Shown here: piece by piece, positions 28,564-37,519 of the stretch
Numbering within the stretch: the first letter of the stretch is position 1
Layout: each line of letters starts with the position of its first letter
Source: Massilia sp. TS11
Lineage (GTDB): Bacteria; Pseudomonadota; Gammaproteobacteria; Burkholderiales; Burkholderiaceae_D
NCBI RefSeq assembly: GCF_022012445.1
Contig: NZ_JAKLTS010000011.1
Coordinates: 1 to 64,000 of the forward strand
Length of the DNA stretch: 64,000 nucleotides
Direction: 5' to 3'
Notes under the pieces: model-generated
Seen by the model: only the letters and a program-made list of their open reading frames with translations
Told to the model about the DNA's origin: nothing
Databases searched by the model: none
Translations under genes and position numbers: made by a program

Positions 28564-29625
28564 ATGCCCCGTACCGACGACTTACGCATCCGAGAAATGA
28601 AGGAACTGGCGCCGCCCTCGCACCTGATCCGCGAGTTCGTGGTCAGCGAGGAGGCCGGGCGCACGGTGGCGGAGGCGCGCCAGGCCCTGCACCGCATCCT
28701 GCACGGCCAGGACGACCGCCTGATGGTGGTGATCGGGCCCTGTTCGATCCACGACACCAAGGCCGCGATCGAATACGCGCAGCGCCTCGCGCACGAGCGC
28801 CAGCGCTTCGCCGGCGAGCTCGAGATCGTGATGCGCGTGTATTTCGAGAAGCCGCGCACCACGGTCGGCTGGAAGGGCCTGATCAACGACCCCTACATGG
28901 ACAACAGCTTCCGCATCAATGACGGCCTGCGCATGGCGCGCGAGCTGCTGCGTGACATCAACGAGATGGGTCTGCCGGCCGGGACCGAATTCCTCGACAT
29001 GATCACGCCCCAGTATATTGCCGACCTGATCAGCTGGGGCGCGATCGGGGCGCGCACCACGGAATCCCAGGTGCACCGCGAGCTGGCCTCCGGCCTGTCC
29101 TGTCCGGTCGGCTTCAAGAACGGCACCGACGGCAATCTGAAGATCGCGGCCGACGCGATCAAGGCGGCCAGCCAGCCGCACCATTTCCTGTCAGTCACCA
29201 AGGGCGGGCATTCGGCCATCGTCTCGACCAGCGGCAACGAGGACTGCCACATCATCCTGCGCGGCGGCAAGGCGCCGAATTACGATGCCGCCAGTGTCGA
29301 GCAAGCCTGCCAGCAGATGGCAACCCAGGGACTGGCTGCGCGCGTGATGATCGACGCCTCGCACGCCAACAGCAGCAAGAAGCCGGAGAACCAGGTGCCG
29401 GTGTGCGCCGACATCGCGGCCCAGGTGGCGGGCGGCGACACCCGCATCATCGGCGTGATGGTCGAGTCGCATCTGGTCGGCGGGCGTCAGGATCTGGTGC
29501 CGGGCAAGGAGCTGACCTATGGCCAGTCGATCACCGACGGCTGCATCGACTGGGCGGCCAGCGTCGGCGTGCTCGAAGGCCTGGCCGCGGCCGTGCGCCA
29601 GCGCCGCCTGCGCGAATACGCCTGA
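28564..29625 (+). CDS. aroG: 3-deoxy-7-phosphoheptulonate synthase (DAHP synthase), class I
   Basis: This cytoplasmic enzyme makes DAHP from phosphoenolpyruvate and erythrose-4-phosphate, the first step of the shikimate pathway. It has 353 residues, the AroF/G/H length. Metal ligands by alignment with E. coli AroG are Cys60 (GPCSIHD), His267 (DASHANSSK), Glu301 (VESHLVGG) and Asp325 (SITDGCIDW). GFKNGTDG and SVTKGGHSAIV are conserved. ATG 28564 follows GGAGAAA. Transcription is probably controlled by the leader peptide and attenuator just upstream. Which amino acid inhibits the enzyme cannot be read with certainty; overall it is most like Phe-type AroG. Confidence 0.95.
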   Translation: MPRTDDLRIREMKELAPPSHLIREFVVSEEAGRTVAEARQALHRILHGQDDRLMVVIGPCSIHDTKAAIEYAQRLAHERQRFAGELEIVMRVYFEKPRTTVGWKGLINDPYMDNSFRINDGLRMARELLRDINEMGLPAGTEFLDMITPQYIADLISWGAIGARTTESQVHRELASGLSCPVGFKNGTDGNLKIAADAIKAASQPHHFLSVTKGGHSAIVSTSGNEDCHIILRGGKAPNYDAASVEQACQQMATQGLAARVMIDASHANSSKKPENQVPVCADIAAQVAGGDTRIIGVMVESHLVGGRQDLVPGKELTYGQSITDGCIDWAASVGVLEGLAAAVRQRRLREYA

Positions 29626-29645
29626 CCTTTCTCTCAAGATAAATC

Positions 29646-29691
29646 GGGGTCAGACCCCATTTATCTGCCCGGAAAAAAGGGGTCTGACCCC
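29646..29691. repeat. paired GGGGTCAGACCCC palindromes
   Basis: GGGGTCAGACCCC at 29646-29658 and its mirror GGGGTCTGACCCC at 29679-29691 are separated by 20 bp. Both are followed by CATTT-like sequence. They sit between aroG and the converging receptor gene and match the dispersed palindromes at 17-29 and 61283-61295. Confidence 0.65.
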
Positions 29692-29703
29692 ATTTTTTCT
29701 GGC

Positions 29704-29735
29704 GAAAAAAAATCCCCGCCGAGGCGGGGATTTTT
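29704..29735. terminator. bidirectional terminator between aroG and the fifth TBDR gene
   Basis: The stem AATCCCCGCC/GGCGGGGATT is flanked by an A-run on the left and a T-run on the right, so it can stop both the aroG transcript and the convergent receptor transcript that ends at 29752. Confidence 0.88.
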
Positions 29736-29751
29736 GTGGGCGTCGTCCGGA

Positions 29752-32625
29752 TCAGAACTTGTAGCCGACGGTCGCGTAGAACTGGCGGCCGAGCGGGTCG
29801 GTGTAGCGGCCATCGTAGCCGACCTGGTTGCCACCGCCGCTGTTGCGCACGGACAGGGGCGGATCCTGGTTCAGCAGATTGCGCAGACCGGCCGTGAAGT
29901 TCCAGGCCTTGTTCCAGGTGTACTTGGTCTGGAAGTCGAGCGTCGTGTAGGACTTGACGTCGCGGAACATGTCGACGTAACCGCCATAGGTGCCATCGGC
30001 ATTGAGCGAACGCACGGCGGCGTCGTCGGCCGTCAGCGGCTTGTCGTGGTAGCCCGAACGGTAGTTGACGGTCAGCGTGTTGGTCAGGTTGTCGCCGCTC
30101 TTGAGCGAGAACACCAGACGCGAGATCACGCGGAAGGTCACATTGTCATACGAGTCGAAGCGGCCGAGGCTGCTCACGGTGCCCGAACCCGGCACGTCCT
30201 GCTCCGCCTTCAGCATATACGTGGCGGTCCAGTTCGTCGTCAGTTTGCCCAGCGGCGTGTTGTTGCGCAGCGTGGCGTCCAGGTCGATGCCGCGGAAGTG
30301 CGAGCTGGCCAGGTTCAGCGGGCTCTGGGTGGCCACCAGGACCTTGGCTTTCTGGATCGGATCGTAGTAGATCGACACATACTTGTCGGCCAGGGCCGGG
30401 ATCGTGAAGATCTGGTCCTGCGACAGGTTCTGGATCTGGTTCTTCAGCTTCACATCCCAGAAGTCGACGCCCAGCGACAGCATGTCGATCGGCTCGAGGC
30501 GGAAGCCGAACGTGGCCTGCTTCGATTCCTCTGCCTTCAGCGCATCGCTGCCGGTGCTCGGATTACCCTTGGTCAGCAGGCCGTATTCCGAGGTGCCGCG
30601 GCAGTACGGATAGCGCGGATCGGTCGGCTTGGTGATGGGGCAGGGGAAGAAGTTGGACGAGCCATTGTTCTTCAGCGGGTCCGAGATGTTGTTCATCGTC
30701 GGGGCCTTGAAGCCGGTGCCGTACGAGGCGCGCAGCATCAGCTGTTTGACGGGCTGGTAGCGCAGCGACAGCTTGTAGGTCGACTTCGACACGCTGGTGC
30801 CCTGTTCGCCCGGATTGGACGGGTTGCCGGCGACGTCGTAGCTGGTGTTGTGCTTCTGCACGGCTTCATAGCTGTCGTAACGGGCGGCGGCCGTCACGTC
30901 CAGGTTCTTCAGCACGGGCATCTGCAGTTCGCCGAAGGCACCCCAGTTCTTGCGGCTGGCGTCGAGGGCCTGCAGGCCGGTGCTGCCGCCGATGATCACG
31001 TCGGTCCAGCCGGGGTTGCCGGGGCCGGGGCCCTGCGACAGCTTGCTCGGCTGGTTGTCGTATTTCTGGTTGGTGAAGTCGGCGCCCAGACCGAGGGCGG
31101 CGTTGCCGCCGTCCATGGCGAACAGCTCACGCGAGGCGTGCGCGCTGATCACGTCGATCTTCGACTTGGTCGTGCCCAGGTTTTCGTGCAGCACGGCCGG
31201 GGCCAGCGTGGCCGAGGCGTTCGGGTTGATGATGAAGGGGTTGTAGCTGCCGGCCTTGACCAGAGCTTCGAACTTGTCCGAGCTCATGTAGCCGGACACG
31301 GCGATGTCCTTCTGCTCGTTTTCCGAGTGGGTGTAGTTGGCGTTCCAGTCCCAGTTCGCATAGCTCGAGTTGATGCCCACCGAGAAGTGCATGGCATTCG
31401 TCTGGTACTCGTCGGCACGGCCGCCCGCATCATACGCGCGGTAGTAGAGGAAGGCGTCGGTGACCTTGGTCGGGTCGACACCCTGGCCGGCCAGCAGCGG
31501 CAGCACGCTCTTGTTGTAGGCGCCGATGTAGACCGGGCTGGTGGTTTTCACGCCCGAGACCGGGTCGGTGCTCATCACCGTCAGCGGCTGGGCCGGGGCG
31601 GCGTAGCGCGCCGTGTTCGAGAAGCGGCTGGCGACGAATTCGGCATTGACCGTGGTCGTGTTATTGACCTGGAAGACGCTCGACGCGAAGAAGCTGTCGC
31701 GCTTCATTTCCGGGATCAGCTGGACCGTGGCGGCGTAGTCGTAGCGGCAGACACCGCCGCGGGCGAAGGTGTTCGGGCCCGAGCACTTGCCGTTGGCCAC
31801 GAGGTCGGGCGAGAAGGTCGCGTTGTTGCCGAGCGAGTCATACACGTCGGCATTGGCCGGGATCGAGTTGATCGAGTTCTGCCAGGTCACGAACTGCTTG
31901 CCGTTCTCGCTGAAGCGGCGCACGCCCGATTTGGCGAAGTCACGCTGCGAGGCTTCCAGGGCCTTCTGCTTGTCGTGCGAATAGGCGAGCAGGACATTGA
32001 AGCCATCCTTGTCGAGGTCGCCGAAGCCCTTGGACAGGGCGATGTTGCTGCTCTGGCCGCCGTCATGCTGGGGACGGCTGGCGGTGACTTCGATATTCGT
32101 GTCGGTCTGGTTCTTCTTCAGGATGAAGTTGACCACGCCGGCGATCGCGTCCGAGCCGTACAGGGTGGAGGCGCCGTCGGTCAGGATCTCGACGCGCTCG
32201 ACCGCGGCGAGCGGAATCGAGGCCAGGTTGACGGCCGAGCCGGTGCCGTACGGCGCCATGCGGCGGCCGTTGAGCAGCACCAGCGTGTAGTTGGTGCCGA
32301 TCGAGTGCACCGAGGCAGTCTGGACGCCGCCGCCGCCGCCATTGACCGAGGTCGAGGCCGTGATGAAGCCTTGCATCGCGGGCAGGGCCGCGACCAGATC
32401 GGCCACGTTATTGACACCGGTCTGTTCGATGTCCTTGCGCGACAGGGTCTGGATCGGCAGCGCGCCCTCCTGGGCAATCCGTTTGATCGAGGAGCCGGTG
32501 ATTTCCACGCGTTGCATGGTGTCCTGCTTGGCTTCCTGGGCCAGGGCCGGCAGCGCCAGGCCGGCGGCGAGGCCGCTGGCGCAGATCAGGCGCACCGAGC
32601 GCGAGAGCACGGTTTCTTTCATCAT
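29752..32625 (-). CDS. TonB-dependent receptor
   Basis: This 957-residue outer-membrane receptor begins MMKETVLSRSVRLICASGLA and has a signal cleavage site ending PALA-Q. The TonB box region is QRVEITGSSIKR. The plug has IQTLSRKDIEQTG, TLVLLNGRRMAPYG and VEILTDGASTLYGSDAIAGVVNFIL; the barrel ends VGYKF. AAGGAAA lies about 10 bases upstream of ATG 32625. The signal peptide is nearly the same as that of the next minus-strand receptor (34308-37220), while the mature proteins differ. The leader contains an (AAC)n stretch at 32652-32666 read on the minus strand. Confidence 0.92.
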   Translation of the reverse strand: MMKETVLSRSVRLICASGLAAGLALPALAQEAKQDTMQRVEITGSSIKRIAQEGALPIQTLSRKDIEQTGVNNVADLVAALPAMQGFITASTSVNGGGGGVQTASVHSIGTNYTLVLLNGRRMAPYGTGSAVNLASIPLAAVERVEILTDGASTLYGSDAIAGVVNFILKKNQTDTNIEVTASRPQHDGGQSSNIALSKGFGDLDKDGFNVLLAYSHDKQKALEASQRDFAKSGVRRFSENGKQFVTWQNSINSIPANADVYDSLGNNATFSPDLVANGKCSGPNTFARGGVCRYDYAATVQLIPEMKRDSFFASSVFQVNNTTTVNAEFVASRFSNTARYAAPAQPLTVMSTDPVSGVKTTSPVYIGAYNKSVLPLLAGQGVDPTKVTDAFLYYRAYDAGGRADEYQTNAMHFSVGINSSYANWDWNANYTHSENEQKDIAVSGYMSSDKFEALVKAGSYNPFIINPNASATLAPAVLHENLGTTKSKIDVISAHASRELFAMDGGNAALGLGADFTNQKYDNQPSKLSQGPGPGNPGWTDVIIGGSTGLQALDASRKNWGAFGELQMPVLKNLDVTAAARYDSYEAVQKHNTSYDVAGNPSNPGEQGTSVSKSTYKLSLRYQPVKQLMLRASYGTGFKAPTMNNISDPLKNNGSSNFFPCPITKPTDPRYPYCRGTSEYGLLTKGNPSTGSDALKAEESKQATFGFRLEPIDMLSLGVDFWDVKLKNQIQNLSQDQIFTIPALADKYVSIYYDPIQKAKVLVATQSPLNLASSHFRGIDLDATLRNNTPLGKLTTNWTATYMLKAEQDVPGSGTVSSLGRFDSYDNVTFRVISRLVFSLKSGDNLTNTLTVNYRSGYHDKPLTADDAAVRSLNADGTYGGYVDMFRDVKSYTTLDFQTKYTWNKAWNFTAGLRNLLNQDPPLSVRNSGGGNQVGYDGRYTDPLGRQFYATVGYKF

Positions 32626-32845
32626 GCTGGGGTTTCCTTTGAGCTGAGAGTGTTGTTGTTGTTGGCTTGTCCGGACTGGGCAAGTCTCCATCTTGCAAAT
32701 ACGGCAAAGTTGTTCCGCATAGCAGCGAGCATGGGATCACAGCGCGAAATCCTGTGTCAAATTTGTATAGTCTTTACGTTGTGGTAAGGCAACGGGTGAC
32801 AATTGCTTACAGACTCAAAACCGACAAGGTGATACGTACGCACGC

Positions 32846-32851
32846 TAGAAT
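32846..32851 (+). promoter_or_regulatory. possible -10 box of the TPR-hydroxylase gene
   Basis: TAGAAT matches the sigma-70 -10 consensus in five of six positions, with no strong -35 upstream. A start of transcription near 32858 would put the AAGGAAG ribosome binding site at 32870-32876 in the leader and favour translation from GTG 32882. The rest of 32626-32845 is non-coding divergent promoter sequence in which nothing else was recognised. Confidence 0.4.
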
Positions 32852-32881
32852 GTCTGTATGTCATTACTGAAGGAAGCTGTT

Positions 32882-34171
32882 GTGCAAGATCACGCGAATA
32901 TTGCAGCAATCGAAAAGGAAATTCTCCGAGCACAGCAGCAGGGCCAGGGCGAGCATGCGCTGCGCCTGTGGGCGCGTCTGCTCGAACTCGATCCGAGCCA
33001 CCCGCAGGGCCTGATGGCGATGGGCCAGTACGCTTTCCGCATGGGCAATCTGGCCGATGCGCGCGCCCTGACCGAACGCCTGGTCCAGGCTGATGGCAAT
33101 GATCCGCAGCAGTGGATCAATCTGGCCGTGATCTGCCAGGCCATGGGCGACGAGGCCGGCGAGAGCGCGGCCATCACGGGCTGTCTGACGCGCGACCCGT
33201 CCGACCTGCTCGGCCTGATCATGCGCGGCAATCTGCTCGAGCGTCAGGGCAAGATCCACGCGGCGGCCCAGGTCGCCAGCGCGATCGGCACGGTCGCGCC
33301 GCCGCTCGAGAAACTGCATCCCGATCTGCGTCCGGCCGTCCAGCATGCGCTCGACTACCGCGACCAGTACAACACGCGCTTCGGCGACTTCCTCGACGCC
33401 TATCTGAAGCCGCATGTGCAGGCACTCGAAGGCGCCAGCCTCAAGCGTTTTCACGACTCGGTCGACATCATGTTCGGCCGCAAAAAGCGCTACGATTCCC
33501 AGCCCACGCTCTACTACTATCCGGGCCTGGCGCCGATCACGTTTTTCGACCGCGCCGACACGCCCTGGATCGGCGAAGTCGAAGCCCAGACCGATGCGAT
33601 CCGCGAGGAATTCCTGGCCGTGCTGGCGGCCGAGGAGGGCTTTGCGCCCTATCTGACCTATCCTCCCGATCTGCCGCACAACCAGTTCGCCGAGCTGAAC
33701 AATTCGCCGCGCTGGAGCGCCTTCCACCTGTACAAGGACGGCCTGCCGGTGGCGGGCAACGTCGAGAAATGTCCGGCCACGATGGCGATGCTGGCCAAAG
33801 TGCCGCAGCCGGATCAGCCGGGGCGCACGCCGACCGCCATGTTCTCGCTGCTCAAGCCGCACACGCGGATTCCGCCCCATGTCGGTGTGTCGAATGTGCG
33901 CATGCTGTGCCACCTGCCTTTGATCATTCCGGAAAACTGCGGCTTCCGCGTCGGCAACGACACGCGTCCCTGGGTGCCGGGCACCGCCTTCGTGTTCGAC
34001 GACACCATCGAGCACGAGGCCTGGAACGACAGCGACAAGCTGCGCGTGATTCTGATCTTCGACGTCTGGCATCCGCATCTGTCGGCGCCCGAGCGCGCCC
34101 TGATCACGGCCCTGAACAGCGGGGTCAAGCAGTTTGCCGATGGCGAGGCCGGCGGCGGCTACGGCGCCTGA
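32882..34171 (+). CDS. TPR-domain aspartyl/asparaginyl beta-hydroxylase
   Basis: This is a probable 2-oxoglutarate/Fe(II) oxygenase that hydroxylates Asp or Asn side chains. The first ~130 residues form TPR-like helices (GEHALRLWARLLELDPSHPQ and similar). The C-terminal half holds the hydroxylase signature HVGVSNVRMLCHLPL and FDDTIEHEAWN; iron ligands are probably His333 and His378 (numbered from the GTG start), with the 2-oxoglutarate-binding Arg near RVILIFD. GTG 32882 is chosen because AAGGAAG lies 5 bases upstream (429 residues). An in-frame ATG at 32858 would add 8 residues but lacks a binding site. It stands alone between receptor genes; the target protein is unknown. Confidence 0.85.
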   Translation: MQDHANIAAIEKEILRAQQQGQGEHALRLWARLLELDPSHPQGLMAMGQYAFRMGNLADARALTERLVQADGNDPQQWINLAVICQAMGDEAGESAAITGCLTRDPSDLLGLIMRGNLLERQGKIHAAAQVASAIGTVAPPLEKLHPDLRPAVQHALDYRDQYNTRFGDFLDAYLKPHVQALEGASLKRFHDSVDIMFGRKKRYDSQPTLYYYPGLAPITFFDRADTPWIGEVEAQTDAIREEFLAVLAAEEGFAPYLTYPPDLPHNQFAELNNSPRWSAFHLYKDGLPVAGNVEKCPATMAMLAKVPQPDQPGRTPTAMFSLLKPHTRIPPHVGVSNVRMLCHLPLIIPENCGFRVGNDTRPWVPGTAFVFDDTIEHEAWNDSDKLRVILIFDVWHPHLSAPERALITALNSGVKQFADGEAGGGYGA

Positions 34172-34192
34172 TTCCGGCCCCGTTCCACCACC

Positions 34193-34230
34193 ACGCCTGA
34201 GCGCCGCGGCAGCGGCCCTCAGGCGTTTTT
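34193..34230 (+). terminator. Rho-independent terminator after the TPR-hydroxylase gene
   Basis: The stem ACGCCTGAG/CTCAGGCGT has a 16-base GC-rich loop and is followed by five T. It begins 22 bases after the stop codon. Confidence 0.82.
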
Positions 34231-34258
34231 CTTGGCCCGGCGCGCAACGCGCAGGGAC

Positions 34259-34290
34259 GAAAAAAAACGGCGGGCTTGCGCCCGCCGTTT
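34259..34290 (-). terminator. Rho-independent terminator of the sixth TBDR gene
   Basis: The perfect stem AACGGCGGGC/GCCCGCCGTT with a four-base loop has an A-run on its left, which is a T-run on the minus strand. It lies 18 bases beyond the stop codon of the receptor gene. Confidence 0.9.
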
Positions 34291-34307
34291 CATTCCAGCA
34301 GATCTGC

Positions 34308-37220
34308 TTAGAACTTGGCAGTCAGGTTCAGGAAGAACTTGCGGCCTTGTGCGTCGTACAGGGACGGGAAGGTGTTGCCGTTACCCGAGCCGGTACCGTA
34401 CAGCGAGGTGATCGGCGGATCCTTGTCGAACAGGTTGTTGATACCACCGAGCAGAGCGATCTTCTTGGTGATGTTCCAGGTCGCAGCCAGGTCCAGGTAG
34501 TCGCGTGCGCTCATGTTGTTATCCACGGCGTTGAACGAGCCTTTCAGCAGAGCCTGGTTGGAATCCTTCTCCAGCTTGACGCTGTCGAAGTGACGCCAGG
34601 TGGCGGCGAAGTCCACGTTCCACGGCGAGTTCCAGTTCACGCGCAGCTTGTGACGCCACACCGGACGCGGCTGGCCGCACTTGCCCGAACCGTTGTACAG
34701 GCCGGCGCAGTCATACGAACCTTCGCCCGGCAGTTCTTCGACTTCGAACTTGTCGAGGTAGGTGCCGTTCATGGCGATGCCGAACGAGCCGTAGTCAGCC
34801 ACTTTGAACGCGTAGTTGGCCGACACGTCGATACCGGTGGTGCGCAGCGAGCCGATGTTCACGTTGGTCGCTTCGATGTAGCCTTGCGGCAGCAGCCACA
34901 GGGTACCGAGGGCGTCGCGGTGGATCTTCGAGCAGAACAGCGGATTGCCGGTGTCCAGGCACTTCTGCAGGGTGGTGGTCGGCGACACGTTGGAGATGGT
35001 GTCCTTGACCTTGATGTCGAAGTAGTCGATGGTGAACGACAGGTTACGCATCGGGGTCAGCACCAGGCCGACGGTGTTCGACTTGGCCGTTTCCGGGCTC
35101 AGCTTGGTGTTGCCACCGAAGTTGGCGTTGTACTGGCCAGCCGGGCTGTCCTGGATCTTGCCGTATTGAGCAGCGGTCACACCGGTGCGGGCGCAGGCAG
35201 CGGCGCTGGCGGACGGCTTGTCGCCGGCGCAGGGATCAGCGTCGTTGTCATACAGGCCCAGACCAGCCGGCGAGAACAGTTCGATCACGTTCGGCGCGCG
35301 CACGGCCTTCTGGTGCGAAGCACGCAGCTTGAACGAGGACATCGGCTGCCAGTCGAGGCCGATACCGAAGGTGTTGGCCGAGGTACCGGTCGAGATGTTG
35401 GTGTGACGGAAGGACATATTGGTCGCCAGGTTCTCGGCGAATTCTTTGCCTTCCAGAATCGGCAGACGCACTTCACCGAACACATCCTTGACGGTGTAGG
35501 AGCCTTTCTGCGGGGTGGCCGGGCCGCCCGAACCGGACAGGTCGCCAGCTTGCGAGGCGGCATCCGGGTTCAGTTCCAGCTTCTCGGTACGGCGCTCGAC
35601 GCCGAAGGACACGCCGACGCCCGACTTGGCGCCCGGCAGTTGCAGGCCATACTCGCCCAGATCGGCGGCCATGTTGGCGCCCTGGATCTGCTGCTCGGTG
35701 AAGCCCGACTGGGTGCCCGGGATCTGCAGGTAGTTCAGCATGGCCGGGGTGACGGCGCCGACTTTCCACACGTTGTAGGGGACGCAAGCCGGATCGGTCT
35801 GGTTGACGACCGAGGCGCAGACGGCGGTGCCGTTCTGGTTCACGACGTCAAACGCACGCTTGGCACGCTCGGACGAGAAGTAGTTCTGCGAAGCGCCGGT
35901 CGAACGCACTTTGGCGGCCTGGGCGAACACATCATAGGTCCACTTGCCGATTTCGCCCTTGACACCGATGATCGAGCGGATCGAAGTGTTGGTGAAGTCA
36001 GCCACGCGGCCGCCGCCTTCGACGTTACGACGCTGAATCACGACGTCGGTCGAATCGCCAGCCTTGTTCAGGCCGAGGGCGGTGCGCCAGGCCGGGGTCA
36101 GGAAGGGGTTGTCGTACTTGACGGTGTAGACGTCACCGAACAGGCCGCCCGGAGCGATCTGGGCGTCGGTGTGGTCGTCGTGGGCGGCGATATCGGCGTA
36201 GACGCGGGTCTTGTCGTCGATGTCATAGTGGAGCGAGGCAGCCAGGCCATAACGGTCGTCCGGACGCTGCAGGTGGTTGATCGGGCCGAAGTTGTAGGCG
36301 TCGGTCGCGGTCGAGTAAGCGCGCGGGGTGCCGGTGGCGTCGGTCGTGTAGACCTTGCCGGTGGTCAGGTTGGTGATACGGCCGGTGGCATTGGTGCCCG
36401 AGCCGCCGCAGGCGAAGCCGGCGGCCGACGAGGACAGCGAGCAAGCCGACCAGTCACGTTCCGATTGCAGCAGAGCATCGGTACGCTTGAAGTTGAAGAA
36501 CAGGGTGGCGTTACCCTTGTTGTTGTCGAAGTTGCCGCCCATGGTCAGGGCGAATTCTTTCGACTTGCCGTCCAGGCTGTTCACGTCGCCCGGGACGTGG
36601 AACTGGCCCGGGTTCGAGGCGGCGCGGCCAGCCACGATCGAGGCGACACCGGCGGTGCCGTGTTGCTTGTGCTGGTAGCCCGAACCATTGAGTTCGACCT
36701 GCACGCCTTCGAAGCGGTCGTTCATGATGAAGTTGACCACGCCGGCCACGGCGTCGGCACCGTACACGGCGCCGGCACCGCCGGTCAGGATCTCGACGCG
36801 CTTGATCAGGGCGGCGGGGATCTGGTTCAAGTCGGCGGCGACCGAGTTGGCCGAGCCCATCGGCAGACGGTGGCCATTGACCAGCACCAGGGTGCGGTTG
36901 GCGCCGAGGCCGCGCAGGTCGACGGTGGCGGTACCGGAGGCGCCGTTGACCACGTTACCGGTCTGGGCAGCGAACACCGAAGGCATGTTGTTCAGCAGGG
37001 ACTCGACGTCGCGCACGCCGTCGGTCTTGATGTCTTTGGCGCCGATCACGGTCACCGGGGAGGTGCCTTCCAGGTTCTGCGTCGGAATGCGCGAACCGGT
37101 CACTTCCACTTTCTGCATCGGCTGCTGGGCTTCCTGGGCGAAGGCAGCGCTCGCACCGAGTGCCAGACCGCTGGCGCAAATCATGCGCACCGAGCGGGAC
37201 AAAACAGTTTCCACCATCAT
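34308..37220 (-). CDS. TonB-dependent receptor
   Basis: This 970-residue outer-membrane receptor begins MMVETVLSRSVRMICASGLA, with AGGAG 8 bases before ATG 37220 and a signal cleavage site at AFA-Q. The TonB box region is QKVEVTGSRI, and the plug has SPVTVIGAKDI, RTLVLVNGHRLPMG and VEILTGGAGAVYGADAVAGVVNFIM. The barrel ends LTAKF. The VLVNGHRLP and TGGAGAVYGADAVAG signatures mark a receptor subfamily different from its neighbours here. Barrel loops contain several Cys pairs. The leader carries a long AT-rich inverted repeat (37316-37343) shared with the next receptor. Confidence 0.92.
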   Translation of the reverse strand: MMVETVLSRSVRMICASGLALGASAAFAQEAQQPMQKVEVTGSRIPTQNLEGTSPVTVIGAKDIKTDGVRDVESLLNNMPSVFAAQTGNVVNGASGTATVDLRGLGANRTLVLVNGHRLPMGSANSVAADLNQIPAALIKRVEILTGGAGAVYGADAVAGVVNFIMNDRFEGVQVELNGSGYQHKQHGTAGVASIVAGRAASNPGQFHVPGDVNSLDGKSKEFALTMGGNFDNNKGNATLFFNFKRTDALLQSERDWSACSLSSSAAGFACGGSGTNATGRITNLTTGKVYTTDATGTPRAYSTATDAYNFGPINHLQRPDDRYGLAASLHYDIDDKTRVYADIAAHDDHTDAQIAPGGLFGDVYTVKYDNPFLTPAWRTALGLNKAGDSTDVVIQRRNVEGGGRVADFTNTSIRSIIGVKGEIGKWTYDVFAQAAKVRSTGASQNYFSSERAKRAFDVVNQNGTAVCASVVNQTDPACVPYNVWKVGAVTPAMLNYLQIPGTQSGFTEQQIQGANMAADLGEYGLQLPGAKSGVGVSFGVERRTEKLELNPDAASQAGDLSGSGGPATPQKGSYTVKDVFGEVRLPILEGKEFAENLATNMSFRHTNISTGTSANTFGIGLDWQPMSSFKLRASHQKAVRAPNVIELFSPAGLGLYDNDADPCAGDKPSASAAACARTGVTAAQYGKIQDSPAGQYNANFGGNTKLSPETAKSNTVGLVLTPMRNLSFTIDYFDIKVKDTISNVSPTTTLQKCLDTGNPLFCSKIHRDALGTLWLLPQGYIEATNVNIGSLRTTGIDVSANYAFKVADYGSFGIAMNGTYLDKFEVEELPGEGSYDCAGLYNGSGKCGQPRPVWRHKLRVNWNSPWNVDFAATWRHFDSVKLEKDSNQALLKGSFNAVDNNMSARDYLDLAATWNITKKIALLGGINNLFDKDPPITSLYGTGSGNGNTFPSLYDAQGRKFFLNLTAKF

Positions 37221-37315
37221 ATTTTTAACTCCTAAGGTATGAAGCATTAACAAACAAGTGCGTCCTGATCGAACACCTGGTTAGTTGTTGTTATTGGCTG
37301 CCCATGAAGGACATC

Positions 37316-37343
37316 CTTGAAAAAAACGGGTCTTTTTTTCAAG
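37316..37343. promoter_or_regulatory. AT-rich inverted repeat upstream of the sixth TBDR gene
   Basis: CTTGAAAAAAA and TTTTTTTCAAG form a perfect 11-bp inverted repeat around a 6-base centre (CGGGTC), 96 bases before the receptor start. A near-identical element lies upstream of the seventh receptor gene at 40322-40349. It could be an operator or an RNA hairpin in the leader. Confidence 0.55.
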
Positions 37344-37371
37344 TGGCTTATCAAATCACTCCCCCCAATTG

Positions 37372-37434
37372 GTGTCAATGTTCAATCATTCGGTTTGTTC
37401 ATAAAAACAACGAATCGTTGGAAATCATTGACAC
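37372..37434 (-). promoter_or_regulatory. possible promoter and 9-bp inverted repeat of the sixth TBDR gene
   Basis: GTGTCAATG (37372-37380) and CATTGACAC (37426-37434) are exact inverted copies 45 bp apart. On the minus strand the first one supplies a consensus TTGACA, with a weak -10-like TTTGAT about 17 bases further on, a plausible promoter for the receptor. Otherwise the 37221-37451 stretch is non-coding. Confidence 0.4.
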
Positions 37435-37451
37435 TTAAAACGACGCCCAAG

Positions 37452-37485
37452 AAAAAACCCCGGGCCGCAGGGCGGCACCGGGGTT
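37452..37485 (-). terminator. Rho-independent terminator of the seventh TBDR gene
   Basis: Read on the minus strand, an AACCCCGG arm and a CCGGGGTT arm close around a GC-rich loop and are followed by six T. It lies 34 bases past the receptor stop. Confidence 0.82.
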
Positions 37486-37519
37486 GCAGTCTGAAGCGGG
37501 TCAGCCGACCCGCGCGCGA

